Shown: piece by piece, positions 26,033-35,257 of the stretch
How the letters are laid out: each line of letters starts with the position of its first letter
Position numbering within the stretch: the first letter of the stretch is position 1
The notes under the pieces: generated by a model
The model's input: only the letters and a program-made list of their open reading frames with translations
Databases searched by the model: none
Told to the model about the DNA's origin: nothing
Origin: Croceibacterium_A sp035626815
Lineage (GTDB): Bacteria > Pseudomonadota > Alphaproteobacteria > Sphingomonadales > Sphingomonadaceae
DNA: 64,000 bases
Assembly: GCA_035626815.1 (NCBI GenBank)
Contig: DASPMY010000002.1
Span: 1 to 64,000 of the forward strand
Reading direction: 5' to 3'
Position numbers and translations under genes: made by a program

Positions 26033-29000
26033 TTAGAAATTGATGTCCAGGCCGAGCCGGACCGAACGCGCCGACTGGTAGAGACGCGGCAGCCCGAAGT
26101 TCGGGTCCGGAGTGAACGCGTCGTCGAGATCACCGAACTCCCAACGGTCCTGCACCGCGCGGGTATTCAACAGGTTGAACACGTCTGCGCGGAGAGTCAC
26201 GAGTTGGCCGGTCGGGATTTCGATATTGTACCGGGCCGAGAGGTCGATCTGATAGACCCACGCGCTCTTCTGCGCCGTGCCGCGCGGGCTCAGCACACCG
26301 CCGCAGTAGTGCGACGCCTGGTCGTAACCGTTCTCGAACGAACCGTCGGTGACGTCGCTGCCCGGGTGATAGCCGATGCAGCTCAGCGGACGCGGCGATT
26401 CGATGGAGACGTTGCTGCCGAGGATGAAGGCGTCGGTCACCGCAAAGGCGCCCCAGGCCTTGAACCGGTGACGACGGTGGTTCGGCAGCAGACCATACGC
26501 ACCGTCGATGAAGCCCGGCTGGTCGAAGTCCTGCGTGATGCCGGAGTCGTCCTGCTGGAAGTCCGACTGCACGAAGCCTTCCGAGTTACCCCTGCTCTTC
26601 GACCAGGTGTAGTTGGCGTTGAAGCTCCACATCCCGTCCCAGGGCCGGGCAATGGCCAACTCGACCGCGTCGTACTTGCGCGTCGCCTTCGGGAAGCCGA
26701 TCGCCGCGAGCTCTGCGGCCGTGAAGGTCACCAGGCGACCGTCCAGACCCCGCAAGTTGACGACGACGTCCTCACCCGGGTTGGCGATCACGTACTGGTT
26801 GTAGCCCGTCCAGGTGTGCGAGCACCCGGCGATGCCATTGTCCTCGCAGTAGTTGAGCACCGCACGGTCGATCGCCATGTCCTCGGCCGAAACGTCGAGG
26901 TTGCGATGGGTGTAGGTGATGGCCGCCGTCCAATCGCCCAGCTGATGCTCGTAGCCGACGATGATTTCGGTTTCGCGGGTCGCCTTGAGGTTGTGCGCAA
27001 TCGCGGCGCTCGTGTCCGGAACCGTGCCGTCGCCGGTCACCGAGCAATTCCCGCCGGTGGAACCGGGAGTCAGCCCGAAGGGACACGTCGCGGCATAGCT
27101 GCTCGATCCGGGGACGACGGGCAGGTACTGCCCGGTCAGGACCGGGAGCCCGTTCGCATCGAAGCCGTCGTAGTACCAGCGTTCGCGGAAATAGAGCTCC
27201 GGGCTGGCCTGGCGGAACGAGCTGTTGCTGGCGACGGGGAGGAAATACCGGCCCCAGAACGCCCTGACCTTGCCCGAGCGGTCCGGCCACAACTCGTATG
27301 TTGCCCCGAGCCGCGGCGCGTAGTTCTCGTCGAGGTCGACGAGCGGCGACCCATCGGCCTTGTCGAGCGCGAAGTCGTCGCGACGAAGCCCCAGGCTGAG
27401 CGTCAGCCGGTCGAACGGCTGCCATTCGTCCTGGATGTAGAACGCGCGGTTCTGCGCATCATAATTGCCGCCCGAGTTGTAGTACTCCAGCTGAACGATC
27501 GGCGAGCCGACGAACGCCGGGTTGACGCCGGTGGCCACCGCGGTTGCGGCCGTCAGCGCCGGAAGGAAGATGAAGCGAACGCCCGCGCCGCCCGCCGGCC
27601 CCATCGTACATGCCGCGGTGCTGACAAAGCCGGCGTCACACTCGATGTCCCGGCCCGGCGTCGATGAGACGTGATTGAGCGTGTTGTTTTCCTGGTCGAA
27701 GCCGAAGCGAACATGGTGGTCGCCGAAGGCCGTGAAGAACAGGTCGGCATCAGCGCGCCAGAACTCGCGCTCGGTGCGGTAGGGACGGTCGTAGATCGAT
27801 TCGGTCTGCCCATTGAGAAGACCGCCGTTCACCACCCCGTTGACCGTAGAGCCGCTCGAGTTGACCGAATAGAACAAGCCGGAGTTGAGATCGACCGCCG
27901 TCGTATCGAACCGGTCGCGCATGCGGCCGTAGGCGCCCGACAGGGTCAGCCAATCGGTGAACCGGCCGGTGTACTTGCCGACATAGTTCACGCCGCCGGA
28001 GTTGTTATCGATAGTCAGCTCCGAGGGGCCAAAGGTCCAATTGCCGTTGGCATCTTCGGTGTAGGTGCGGTTGCTCTGGGTCTCGGCATTGCGACTGTCG
28101 AACACGGTGAGCTCGAAGTGATGGTCGTCGAGCGGGAACGCATCGACCTTGAACGCCCAGAACGGGTCGTTCTCCTCGCGCTGGATGGCGAGTCCCGACG
28201 AACGCGCGGCCACGATCGACCTGCTGTGGCGCATCTCGAGCAGGCCATAGACGAACAGACGATCCTGGATGATCGGCCCGCTGGCCTCGACGATCGCAGA
28301 ATAGCTCTCGTTATAATCGGCCCGACGGTTAGTGTAGGGTTGGCAGTTGCTGCCCGCACTCGGATCCGAGGCGTCGATGAATTCGCAGGTGAGCAGGTCC
28401 TTGCCGTTTTCGCGCAGCATGTCCGGCGACCAGTTCAGGTGCACGGCCGCTTCGAACTCGTTGCCGCCCGACTTCGACACCGCGTTGACGATGCCGCCGG
28501 TCGCACGACCGAATTCGGCCGGGTAGCCGCCCGACTTCACCTCGACCGACTGATAGAACTCGAACGGCACATTCGCGCCGCCGAGGTAATTGTCGAAGTT
28601 GGTGATGTTCAGGCCGTTGATGTAGTAAGCGTTCTCGGCGACCGACGAGCCGTTGATGGCGACGAAGTTCGCCGCCTTGCCGCCAAAGATCGACTCGCCG
28701 CGGTTGGTGCCCGGCGCCAGCAGCATGATGTTGGTGATGTCGCGGCCCACGGGAACGCGCTGGGTGAGTTCCTCGACGTTGACGCTGACGCCGCTGGTGG
28801 TGCCGCTGAAGGGCGCCTGGATGGTCGCCGCGGTGACGACGATCTCGTTGCCGGTGGCGGTCAGCGCGACGTTGAGGTCGGCGTTCTGCGAGGCCACGAC
28901 GCGGACGTCGTTGGCGGTGAACGCGTCACGGTCCGCGGCGGTGACGTTGAGGGTGTAGCTGCCGACCGGCAAGCTCGAGAAGCGGAACGTACCGCCCGAG

Positions 29001-29239
29001 CTGGTGGTCGTGGTGCGGGTGAAGCCCTGGTCGTTCGACGTCAGCGTGACGGTCGCGCCGGCGACGGAGTTGCCCGCTTCGTCGGTGACGGTGCCGCCGA
29101 CCGAACCCGAGGTGTAGTCCTGCGCGGCGGCAGGGGCGACGGCAATACCGCTGACAGCGGCACCTGCGCCGACGAGCGCCAGGATGCGCAGCGCGCTTCC
29201 GGTCTCGAGCATGCGCTTGCGGAAATCTTTGCTTGTCAT
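26033..29239 (-). CDS. TonB-dependent outer-membrane receptor, Oar-like
   Basis: 1068 residues. A signal peptide (ending APAAAQDYT) is followed by a carboxypeptidase-regulatory-like beta-sandwich (residues 40-125: VTDEAGNSVAGATVTLTSND). The plug domain follows (RVPVGRDITNIMLLAPGTNR, EFYQSVEVKSGGYPAEFGRATGG) and then a large barrel that ends in Phe (RSVRLGLDINF), the usual beta-barrel end. The plug and carboxypeptidase-like domain match Oar-type receptors. The ATG at 29239 has AAGGGA upstream. The lower GC bias in the third codon position compared with neighbours suggests different selection or origin. Substrate unknown. Confidence 0.92.
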   Translation of the reverse strand: MTSKDFRKRMLETGSALRILALVGAGAAVSGIAVAPAAAQDYTSGSVGGTVTDEAGNSVAGATVTLTSNDQGFTRTTTTSSGGTFRFSSLPVGSYTLNVTAADRDAFTANDVRVVASQNADLNVALTATGNEIVVTAATIQAPFSGTTSGVSVNVEELTQRVPVGRDITNIMLLAPGTNRGESIFGGKAANFVAINGSSVAENAYYINGLNITNFDNYLGGANVPFEFYQSVEVKSGGYPAEFGRATGGIVNAVSKSGGNEFEAAVHLNWSPDMLRENGKDLLTCEFIDASDPSAGSNCQPYTNRRADYNESYSAIVEASGPIIQDRLFVYGLLEMRHSRSIVAARSSGLAIQREENDPFWAFKVDAFPLDDHHFELTVFDSRNAETQSNRTYTEDANGNWTFGPSELTIDNNSGGVNYVGKYTGRFTDWLTLSGAYGRMRDRFDTTAVDLNSGLFYSVNSSGSTVNGVVNGGLLNGQTESIYDRPYRTEREFWRADADLFFTAFGDHHVRFGFDQENNTLNHVSSTPGRDIECDAGFVSTAACTMGPAGGAGVRFIFLPALTAATAVATGVNPAFVGSPIVQLEYYNSGGNYDAQNRAFYIQDEWQPFDRLTLSLGLRRDDFALDKADGSPLVDLDENYAPRLGATYELWPDRSGKVRAFWGRYFLPVASNSSFRQASPELYFRERWYYDGFDANGLPVLTGQYLPVVPGSSSYAATCPFGLTPGSTGGNCSVTGDGTVPDTSAAIAHNLKATRETEIIVGYEHQLGDWTAAITYTHRNLDVSAEDMAIDRAVLNYCEDNGIAGCSHTWTGYNQYVIANPGEDVVVNLRGLDGRLVTFTAAELAAIGFPKATRKYDAVELAIARPWDGMWSFNANYTWSKSRGNSEGFVQSDFQQDDSGITQDFDQPGFIDGAYGLLPNHRRHRFKAWGAFAVTDAFILGSNVSIESPRPLSCIGYHPGSDVTDGSFENGYDQASHYCGGVLSPRGTAQKSAWVYQIDLSARYNIEIPTGQLVTLRADVFNLLNTRAVQDRWEFGDLDDAFTPDPNFGLPRLYQSARSVRLGLDINF

Positions 29240-29563
29240 TCTGTGCAGTCCCTTTTCGCAATGAAGCGCCGACGCGCCCACCCCCATGCCCGCTGCGATT
29301 GCGGTGATGGATGGTTCATCCTGCCGCAAGGAACGCCCGCGGCAAAGTTCGCGCTTGTCGCGGCGTCAATATTAGGTTGCCTCTGTAACCAATGTGCAAC
29401 AGGTGCAAGAGGCCGCCTTTTCAAGGTCTTGGGCGCGCCCTCGCAACATGGTTACAAGACGGACACGGTCCGCGCGCCGAACATTTCGCGGCGAGGCCGA
29501 TCCACGCGCCTGGAGGGCGGACGGCCGGTTGACTTCGTTCCGTCTCTGTTCCAGCAGATCGCC
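29240..29563. other. Divergent intergenic region, TonB receptor / mmcB
   Basis: No gene seen in these 324 bases. On the minus strand a TAATAT hexamer (29369-29374) could be the -10 of the receptor. Just upstream is an imperfect dyad, GTTGC (29376-29380 on plus) and GCAAC (29396-29400) with 15 bases between, which could be a regulator site. The stretch is less GC-rich than its surroundings. Confidence 0.5.
29376..29400 (-). promoter_or_regulatory. Candidate dyad operator upstream of the TonB receptor
   Basis: GTTGC and GCAAC arms separated by 15 bases, directly behind a TAATAT -10-like hexamer at 29369-29374. The position suits an operator covering the -35 region. Short arms make chance occurrence possible. 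Confidence 0.3.
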
Positions 29564-30064
29564 ATGGCCAGCCGCCCTTCCGAGCCGTTCGTTGCCAGCG
29601 AGAGCCGCCGGGCCGCGGCGGTGGCGCGGGGAATCTGCCGGCTGCTCGCGCGCAACGACGTGTGGTGCCTGGCGGAGATGCCGCTGCGCAACGGCCGCCG
29701 CGCCGACCTGTTGGGCATCGACGCGAAAGGCCAGGTGCTGATCGTCGAGATCAAGACCGCGCGCAGCGACCTGCTCGGCGACGGCAAGTGGCCCGACTAC
29801 CTCGAGTTCTGCGACCGCTTCTACTGGGGCCTGCCGCCCGAGCTCGATCGCGGGTGCCTCGACGGGGCGGACTTCCGGCCCGAGTGCTGCGGCGTCATCG
29901 TCGCCGACGAATACGACGCCGAGATCGTCCGCCCGGCGCCGAGCCGGCCGCTCGCCGCCGCGCGGCGCAAGGTCGAGATCGAGCGGCTCGCGCGCACCGC
30001 GCTGCGCCGCCAGCTGGTCGGGCTCGACCCGTACTGCTCGGCGTGGGGCCAGGGGCACGGCTAG
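29564..30064 (+). CDS. mmcB: MmcB-family DNA repair protein
   Basis: 166 residues with a restriction-endonuclease-like core: RADLLGIDAKGQVLIVEIKTARSDLLGDGKW contains the D-x-ExK metal-binding pattern, and YLEFCDRFYWGLP follows. In Caulobacter mmcB is part of the DNA-damage response together with imuAB/dnaE2. No LexA box could be identified by eye here. Start chosen at the ATG giving MASRPSEPF. Confidence 0.88.
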   Translation: MASRPSEPFVASESRRAAAVARGICRLLARNDVWCLAEMPLRNGRRADLLGIDAKGQVLIVEIKTARSDLLGDGKWPDYLEFCDRFYWGLPPELDRGCLDGADFRPECCGVIVADEYDAEIVRPAPSRPLAAARRKVEIERLARTALRRQLVGLDPYCSAWGQGHG

Positions 30065-30097
30065 CCCCCGTCCGCCTGCCGCGCCGCGCCGCGGTTC

Positions 30098-30134
30098 CGG
30101 CGCGACTTTACGGTTAATTAACTATGTCGCGCCG
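30098..30134. promoter_or_regulatory. Nested palindrome upstream of the PAS-domain gene
   Basis: Perfect 9-base arms CGGCGCGAC (30098-30106) and GTCGCGCCG (30126-30134) enclose a second perfect palindrome, GTTAATTAAC, 38 bases before the ATG at 30173. There is no T tract on either strand, so it is not an obvious terminator for mmcB. The AT-rich centre in GC-rich DNA suggests a protein-binding site or promoter core. Confidence 0.45.
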
Positions 30135-30172
30135 ATAAGCCCCTCGAGACGGACGAACGGGGGCACTCTCGG

Positions 30173-31849
30173 ATGGACACGATGCGCGGCGGTTTCGGTT
30201 CGCTGGCCGAATCGGAAAGCTACGATCAGGCCGACGACGACGCCGGCCGCCCGGCCCCGCCGGCCGCGATCGGCCAGGACGAGCGGCGCATGCAGGTGCG
30301 CGCCTACAACCACTGGGCGAGCCTGCTGACCGACCGCAACCTGCCGGCGATCGAGGACCTCGAGCCCGACAACCTGCCCGATTTCGGGCCGTTCAGCGTG
30401 CTGCTCGATTTCAGCACCGGGATCGAGAACCCCGGCATCTCGTACCTCGGCGACAAGCTGGCCGAGGAATGCGACGTCGACGGCGCCGAGCTGCAGACGC
30501 TGGCCGACGTGCCGAGCCGCTCGCTGCTGACCCGCATCACCGACCACTACATGCAGATCCTCGCCAACCAGGCGCCGATCGGGTTCGAGGCCGAGTTCGT
30601 CAACCAGCGCGGCGCGACGATCGCCTATCGCGGCATCCTGCTGCCGTTCTCGAGCGACGACGACACGATCGACTTCATCTACGGCGTGATCAACTGGAAG
30701 GAGCTGGCCGACGCGCAAGCCTCGGACGAGCTGCTGCTCGAGGTCGACCAGGTGCTCGAGCCCAAGGTTCCGCCGCACCGCGACGACGACACGCCGCTGA
30801 CCGACTGGGCCGATGGGCCCGGCGCCGAGCCGGCCAACGACGTCGCCGAGTTCGCCGCCGACGACAGCCCGGCCGACCCGTTCGCCGCCCCGGCGTTCGG
30901 CGACGACGAGCCGGACGACGACGACGGCCTGCCGGTCCCCTCGTTCGGCCTCGACGACGACGACGAGGACGACGAGCCGGCGAGCGGCCCGTCGTTCGGC
31001 TCGCTGCTCAGGATGCCGATGCAGGCGCCCAAGGTGCCGATCGAGCTGACCGAGGACTACGCCGGCGACGACGATACCGAATTCGGCGAGCCGCTCGAGC
31101 TGACCGAGGCGGTGCTCGACGAGCCTGCCGAAGCGGGCGTTCCGGATTTCCACGAGCCTGTGGCAGTTGCCGTCGACGAGCCGTTCGACGAGCCGGATGT
31201 CGGGAGCCCGCACGTCATCGAGCTGCCCGAGCTCGATCCCGCGGAAATGGGCCTCGGCGACTGGCTCGCCGTCGCCCGCGAGATGGCCGCGGTGGCGGGA
31301 AGCAGCGAGGACCGCACCCGCAACGCGCTCTACGAGGCGATCGGCCGGGCCTACGACTTCTCGCTCGCGGCGGCCGACGCGCCGGGCGAGTTCGAGGAGC
31401 TGGTGGCCGATTCCGGGCTGACGATGCAGGACCGCGCGCCGATGACGCCGGTGGTCAAGCTGGTGTTCGGCGCCGATTACGACAAGACGCGGCTCACCGA
31501 ATACGCCGCCGCGCTGACCCACGCCCACCGGCTGCAATTGCCGCTCGGCACGCTGGGCGAGTTCCTCGCCGGGCACGACGGCGGCCTCAAGGGCGTGGTC
31601 AAGGCCGAGCGCCGCCTTCGCAAGGAAGCGGCCGGCAAGGAAGTCGAGGCGCTCGACGCCCCTCGCCAGGCGCTGGCGAAGAAGCTGCGCGCGATGCCGG
31701 CGCAGGCGTTCGAGGCGATCGCGGCCGACGGCAGCGAGTTCGCGCTGGTGATGATCCGGCGCACCGAGGCCGGCGAGGTGGTCATGCTCGGGGAGGTGCC
31801 CGACGACGTCGCGCTGGTCGAGCGCGCGGCGCGCAAGCTGATCGGCTGA
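30173..31849 (+). CDS. PAS-domain protein with an acidic disordered linker
   Basis: 558 residues. Residues 35-175 look like a PAS-type sensor domain (HWASLLTDRNLPAIEDLEP, FEAEFVNQRGATIAYRGILLPF, IDFIYGVINWKEL). Residues about 185-390 are strongly acidic and low complexity, with runs of Asp/Glu. A helical C-terminal domain (about 395-555) ends with EAGEVVMLGEVPDDVALVERA. No kinase, cyclase or output domain is recognised. Probably cytoplasmic; a scaffold or sensor role is only a guess. Confidence 0.75.
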   Translation: MDTMRGGFGSLAESESYDQADDDAGRPAPPAAIGQDERRMQVRAYNHWASLLTDRNLPAIEDLEPDNLPDFGPFSVLLDFSTGIENPGISYLGDKLAEECDVDGAELQTLADVPSRSLLTRITDHYMQILANQAPIGFEAEFVNQRGATIAYRGILLPFSSDDDTIDFIYGVINWKELADAQASDELLLEVDQVLEPKVPPHRDDDTPLTDWADGPGAEPANDVAEFAADDSPADPFAAPAFGDDEPDDDDGLPVPSFGLDDDDEDDEPASGPSFGSLLRMPMQAPKVPIELTEDYAGDDDTEFGEPLELTEAVLDEPAEAGVPDFHEPVAVAVDEPFDEPDVGSPHVIELPELDPAEMGLGDWLAVAREMAAVAGSSEDRTRNALYEAIGRAYDFSLAAADAPGEFEELVADSGLTMQDRAPMTPVVKLVFGADYDKTRLTEYAAALTHAHRLQLPLGTLGEFLAGHDGGLKGVVKAERRLRKEAAGKEVEALDAPRQALAKKLRAMPAQAFEAIAADGSEFALVMIRRTEAGEVVMLGEVPDDVALVERAARKLIG

Positions 31850-31930
31850 CCGGCGCCCACGCCGCGTCGCGCTCGCGCGCGCGGCAAGCGGAACCTTTCG
31901 CGCGGGGCGGCGCTCTCTAGCCGGCCGCGC

Positions 31931-33055
31931 ATGGATTTCCTTCTCGCTCCTCCCGTCCGCATCCACCCGTACTTCGGCTACCGCAGCCGCGACCGGCTGG
32001 TGATCCGCGCCCGCGCGCTGCGCTCGGGCCGCGACGGCTTCACCCGCGGCGGCCGGCTCAAGGCGATGCGCACGATGCTGGCGCAGTTCGCCTCGCGCGA
32101 GGAAGCCGGCGTCCCGGTCACGCTCGAGATCGAGGCCCGCGGCAAGGTGCTGGTCCGGCACCACGGCGAAACCGACCGCGAAGGCTTCGTCCACTTCGAC
32201 GTCGCGCTCGAGCCGCCGTTCGACCTGCCGCCGCAGCCGGTGTGGGAGGTGGTCGCGCTGCACTGGCTCAACCGCGACGGGCCGCAGTGCGTCGAAGGCC
32301 ACGTGCTCGCGCCCGGGGCGACCAGCCGGCTGGCCGTGATCTCCGACATCGACGACACGATCGTCGAGACCGGCGTGACCGGGGGCATGCGCTCGATCGC
32401 GCGCAACTGGCGCCGGCTGATCGCCGAATTGCCCGACGAGCGCATCGCCGTGCCCGGGGCCGACGCGTTCTACGGCGCGCTCGGCGGCGGGCAGGTGCTG
32501 CCGCCCGGCGAGCTGCGCCCGGGCAAGCGCGTTCCGGCGACGCACCGGCCGTTCTTCTACGTCTCGTCGAGCCCGTGGAATCTGTTCGCCTACCTGGTCG
32601 CCTTCCAGCGCGCCAAAGGCCTGCCGCTCGGGCCGCTGCTGCTGCGCGACTGGGGCTTTGACCGCGCCACGCTCGGCTCGGCCGGGCACGGGGCGCACAA
32701 GGGCGCGGCGATCGCGGCGATCCTGGCGATGTACCCCGATCTCCGCTTCGCGCTGATCGGCGACGACACCCAGGGCGACCTGCCGGCTTACGCCGCGGCG
32801 GTCGAGCAGAACCGCCAGCGCGTGGCGGCGATCTTCATCCGCACGACCGCGGCCGACCGCCTGTCGCCGCAGGAGACGGCGGCGCGGGCGCTGATCGAGG
32901 CCGCCGGCGTCCCGCTGTGGCTCGGCGACACCTATTCGGTCGGCGAGGATTTCCTGCACGCGGTCGGCTTCACCCCCGGCGGCGAGACCGAGCAGATCGT
33001 CCGCGCGGTCGAGAAGCGGCCGACCGAGGCGGACAAGCAGGCAACCGTGGCCTGA
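31931..33055 (+). CDS. App1-type (DUF2183) phosphatase-domain protein
   Basis: 374 residues. The catalytic domain carries the HAD-like motif VISDIDDTIVETG (DIDDT at 139-143), then FYVSSSPWNLF and FALIGDDTQGDLPAYAA, the pattern of yeast App1, a Mg-dependent phosphatidate phosphatase. The first 130 residues form a beta-rich region with TLEIEARGKVLVRHHGET. No signal peptide. A lipid phosphatase role is inferred from the family. Confidence 0.85.
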   Translation: MDFLLAPPVRIHPYFGYRSRDRLVIRARALRSGRDGFTRGGRLKAMRTMLAQFASREEAGVPVTLEIEARGKVLVRHHGETDREGFVHFDVALEPPFDLPPQPVWEVVALHWLNRDGPQCVEGHVLAPGATSRLAVISDIDDTIVETGVTGGMRSIARNWRRLIAELPDERIAVPGADAFYGALGGGQVLPPGELRPGKRVPATHRPFFYVSSSPWNLFAYLVAFQRAKGLPLGPLLLRDWGFDRATLGSAGHGAHKGAAIAAILAMYPDLRFALIGDDTQGDLPAYAAAVEQNRQRVAAIFIRTTAADRLSPQETAARALIEAAGVPLWLGDTYSVGEDFLHAVGFTPGGETEQIVRAVEKRPTEADKQATVA

Positions 33056-33106
33056 GCGCACGGCTTCAGTTCCCATTCAGGCCGCGATGGGCTAGCCCTC
33101 GTTGCG

Positions 33107-34477
33107 ATGCGATCCGTTGCCCGCCTGCTCGCCCGGATTGCCGCGTTCGCGGCGATGCTGTGCCTCCTCGCCCAGCCGGCGGCCGCCCAGCGGGCGATCC
33201 TGCGCGACGCCGAGACCGAGGCCCTGCTGCAGGAGCTGGTCGACCCGCTGGCCGCCGCCGCCGGCTTGCCGAAGGGCGCGGTCGAGGTGGTGCTGGTCAA
33301 CGACCCGTCGATCAACGCCTTCGTCGCCGGGGGCCAGCGGATCTACGTCCATTCGGGGCTGATCAACGCCGCCGACAGCGCCAACGAGGTCCAGGGGGTG
33401 CTGGCGCACGAGCTCGGCCACATCACCGGCGGGCACATGATCAGCATCTACGACGGCGCCGGCAAGGCGATGAAGATCCAGCTGATCTCGATGCTGGTCG
33501 GGATCGCGGCGACGCTCGCCGGAGCCGGCGAGGCCGGGATGGGCGCGATGGCGCTCGGCGAGCAGGCCGCGCTCGGCTCGTTCCTGACCTTCAGTCGGAC
33601 GCAGGAATCGAGCGCGGACGCGGCGGGCGCCGAATACCTGTCGGCGGCGGGCATCTCGGGCAAGGGCTCGATCACGTTCTTCAAGAAGCTGCAGAACCAG
33701 GAGTTCCGCTACGGCTTCAGCCAGGACGACGAGCAGACTTTCGCCCGCAGCCACCCGCTTTCGGGCGACCGCATCTCGCGGCTGGAGGCGGGCTACTCGG
33801 CCGATCCCGCATGGGACCGTCCGCCCGACGCCGGGCAGCAGGCGCGGTTCGAGCGCATCAAGGCCAAGCTCTACGGCTATCTCGCCGAGCCGGCGCGGAC
33901 GCTCAACGCCTATCCGGCCTACCTGACCTCGGTGCCCGCGCGCTACGCCCGCGCTTATGCCTACCACAAGGAATCCAAGATGGCCGAGGCGCTGGCGGAA
34001 ACCGATGCGCTGATCGCCGCCGATCCCGACGATCCCTACTTCCTCGAGCTGAAGGGCCAGGTGCTGCTCGAATCGGGCCGGCCGGGCGAGGCGCTCGCGC
34101 CGCTGCGGCGGGCGACCGAGATCACCGGCAACGATCCGCTCATCGCCAGCACCTTCGGCCATGCCCTGATCGCCACCGAGGACAAGGCCAACCTCGACGA
34201 GGCCGAGACCGTGCTCCGGGCCGCGGTCGGCCGCGACCGGGAGAACCCGATGGCGTGGTACCAGCTCGGCGTGGTCTACGGCGCGCGCGGCGACATCCCC
34301 CGCGCCCAGCTGGCCAGCGCCGAGCAGCAGATCATGAGCGGCAACGCCCGCCAGGCGCTGCAGAACGCCGAGAGCGCCGAGCGCAGCCTGCCGACCGGCT
34401 CGCCCGACTGGATCCGGGCGCAGGACGTCGCCCTGCAGGCTCGTGCCGAGATCGAGCGCGAGCGCGAGCGGAACTAG
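33107..34477 (+). CDS. M48-family metalloprotease with TPR domain (BepA-like)
   Basis: 456 residues. Signal peptide (1-28), then a zinc protease domain with HELGH at 101-105 and the downstream glutamate in QESSADAAGAEYL (about 167-177). A C-terminal TPR half follows from about residue 290. This layout is that of BepA/YfgC, a periplasmic protease that handles outer-membrane protein and LPS assembly. It is followed after 10 bases by a DsbA-like gene, fitting periplasmic protein quality control. Confidence 0.93.
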   Translation: MRSVARLLARIAAFAAMLCLLAQPAAAQRAILRDAETEALLQELVDPLAAAAGLPKGAVEVVLVNDPSINAFVAGGQRIYVHSGLINAADSANEVQGVLAHELGHITGGHMISIYDGAGKAMKIQLISMLVGIAATLAGAGEAGMGAMALGEQAALGSFLTFSRTQESSADAAGAEYLSAAGISGKGSITFFKKLQNQEFRYGFSQDDEQTFARSHPLSGDRISRLEAGYSADPAWDRPPDAGQQARFERIKAKLYGYLAEPARTLNAYPAYLTSVPARYARAYAYHKESKMAEALAETDALIAADPDDPYFLELKGQVLLESGRPGEALAPLRRATEITGNDPLIASTFGHALIATEDKANLDEAETVLRAAVGRDRENPMAWYQLGVVYGARGDIPRAQLASAEQQIMSGNARQALQNAESAERSLPTGSPDWIRAQDVALQARAEIERERERN

Positions 34478-34487
34478 CCCGCCGACG

Positions 34488-35180
34488 ATGCGCTGGCTGC
34501 TGACCCTGGTCATCGCCCTGGCGGCCGGCTTCGCCGGCGCCGCCGCGTGGGACCTGGCCGGGCTCGGCGGCCGCGCGACGCGCGACTACCTGCTGGCCAA
34601 TCCCGAAGTGCTGCCCGAGGCGATGGACGTGCTCCAGCGGCGCGAGCAGCAGGCGCGCATCGAGCCGCTGCGCCGCGAGCTCGAGACGCCGTTCCCCGGC
34701 GCGGTGCTCGGCAATCCGGCCGGCACCGTCACGCTGGTCGAGTTCAGCGACTATGCCTGCACTTATTGCCGCCAGAGCGTGGCTGACGTCGCCGCGCTGA
34801 TCGCCGCCAACCCCGACTTGCGCGTGGTCATCCGCGAGTACCCGATCCTCGCCCCCGAGAGCGTCGATGCCGCGCGGATGGCGCTCGCCGCGGCGCAGCA
34901 GGGGCGCTTCGCCGCGTTCCACGACGCGATGTACCGCCTCGGCCCGCCGAGCGCCGAGTCGATCGAGGCGGCGGCCACCGAGGCCGGCGTCGACCTCGCC
35001 CGCGCGCGCGCGGCGATCGCCGGCGGCGGGCTCGACGCGCAGCTGCAGGCCAACCACGCCCTGGCCTCGCAGCTCGGCATTTCCGGCACGCCCGGCTGGG
35101 TCGTCGGCGACCAGGCGCTCAACGGCGCGCTCGGCCGCGCGGCGCTCGGCGAGGCGGTGGCGGAGGCGCGCCGCTCCTGA
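34488..35180 (+). CDS. DsbA-family thiol oxidoreductase
   Basis: 230 residues with an N-terminal membrane anchor/signal (LLTLVIALAAGFAGAAAW). The thioredoxin-fold domain has the active site CTYC at 91-94 (in FSDYACTYCRQS) and a cis-Pro loop SGTPGWVVG. It resembles the BdbD/DsbG-type periplasmic oxidoreductases (Com1-like). Likely co-transcribed with the M48 protease. Confidence 0.93.
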   Translation: MRWLLTLVIALAAGFAGAAAWDLAGLGGRATRDYLLANPEVLPEAMDVLQRREQQARIEPLRRELETPFPGAVLGNPAGTVTLVEFSDYACTYCRQSVADVAALIAANPDLRVVIREYPILAPESVDAARMALAAAQQGRFAAFHDAMYRLGPPSAESIEAAATEAGVDLARARAAIAGGGLDAQLQANHALASQLGISGTPGWVVGDQALNGALGRAALGEAVAEARRS

Positions 35181-35257
35181 GCCTGGCGCTGCCCTTCGCG
35201 GCCCGGCGCGCCGAAAAGGTTGCGCCCGACGGAGCCCGACCCGATAAAGCGCGTTCC

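Noticed and set aside
30114..30121. TTAATTAA as a CtrA site
   Set aside because: The spacing does not match the TTAA-N7-TTAA consensus; reported only as part of a nested palindrome.
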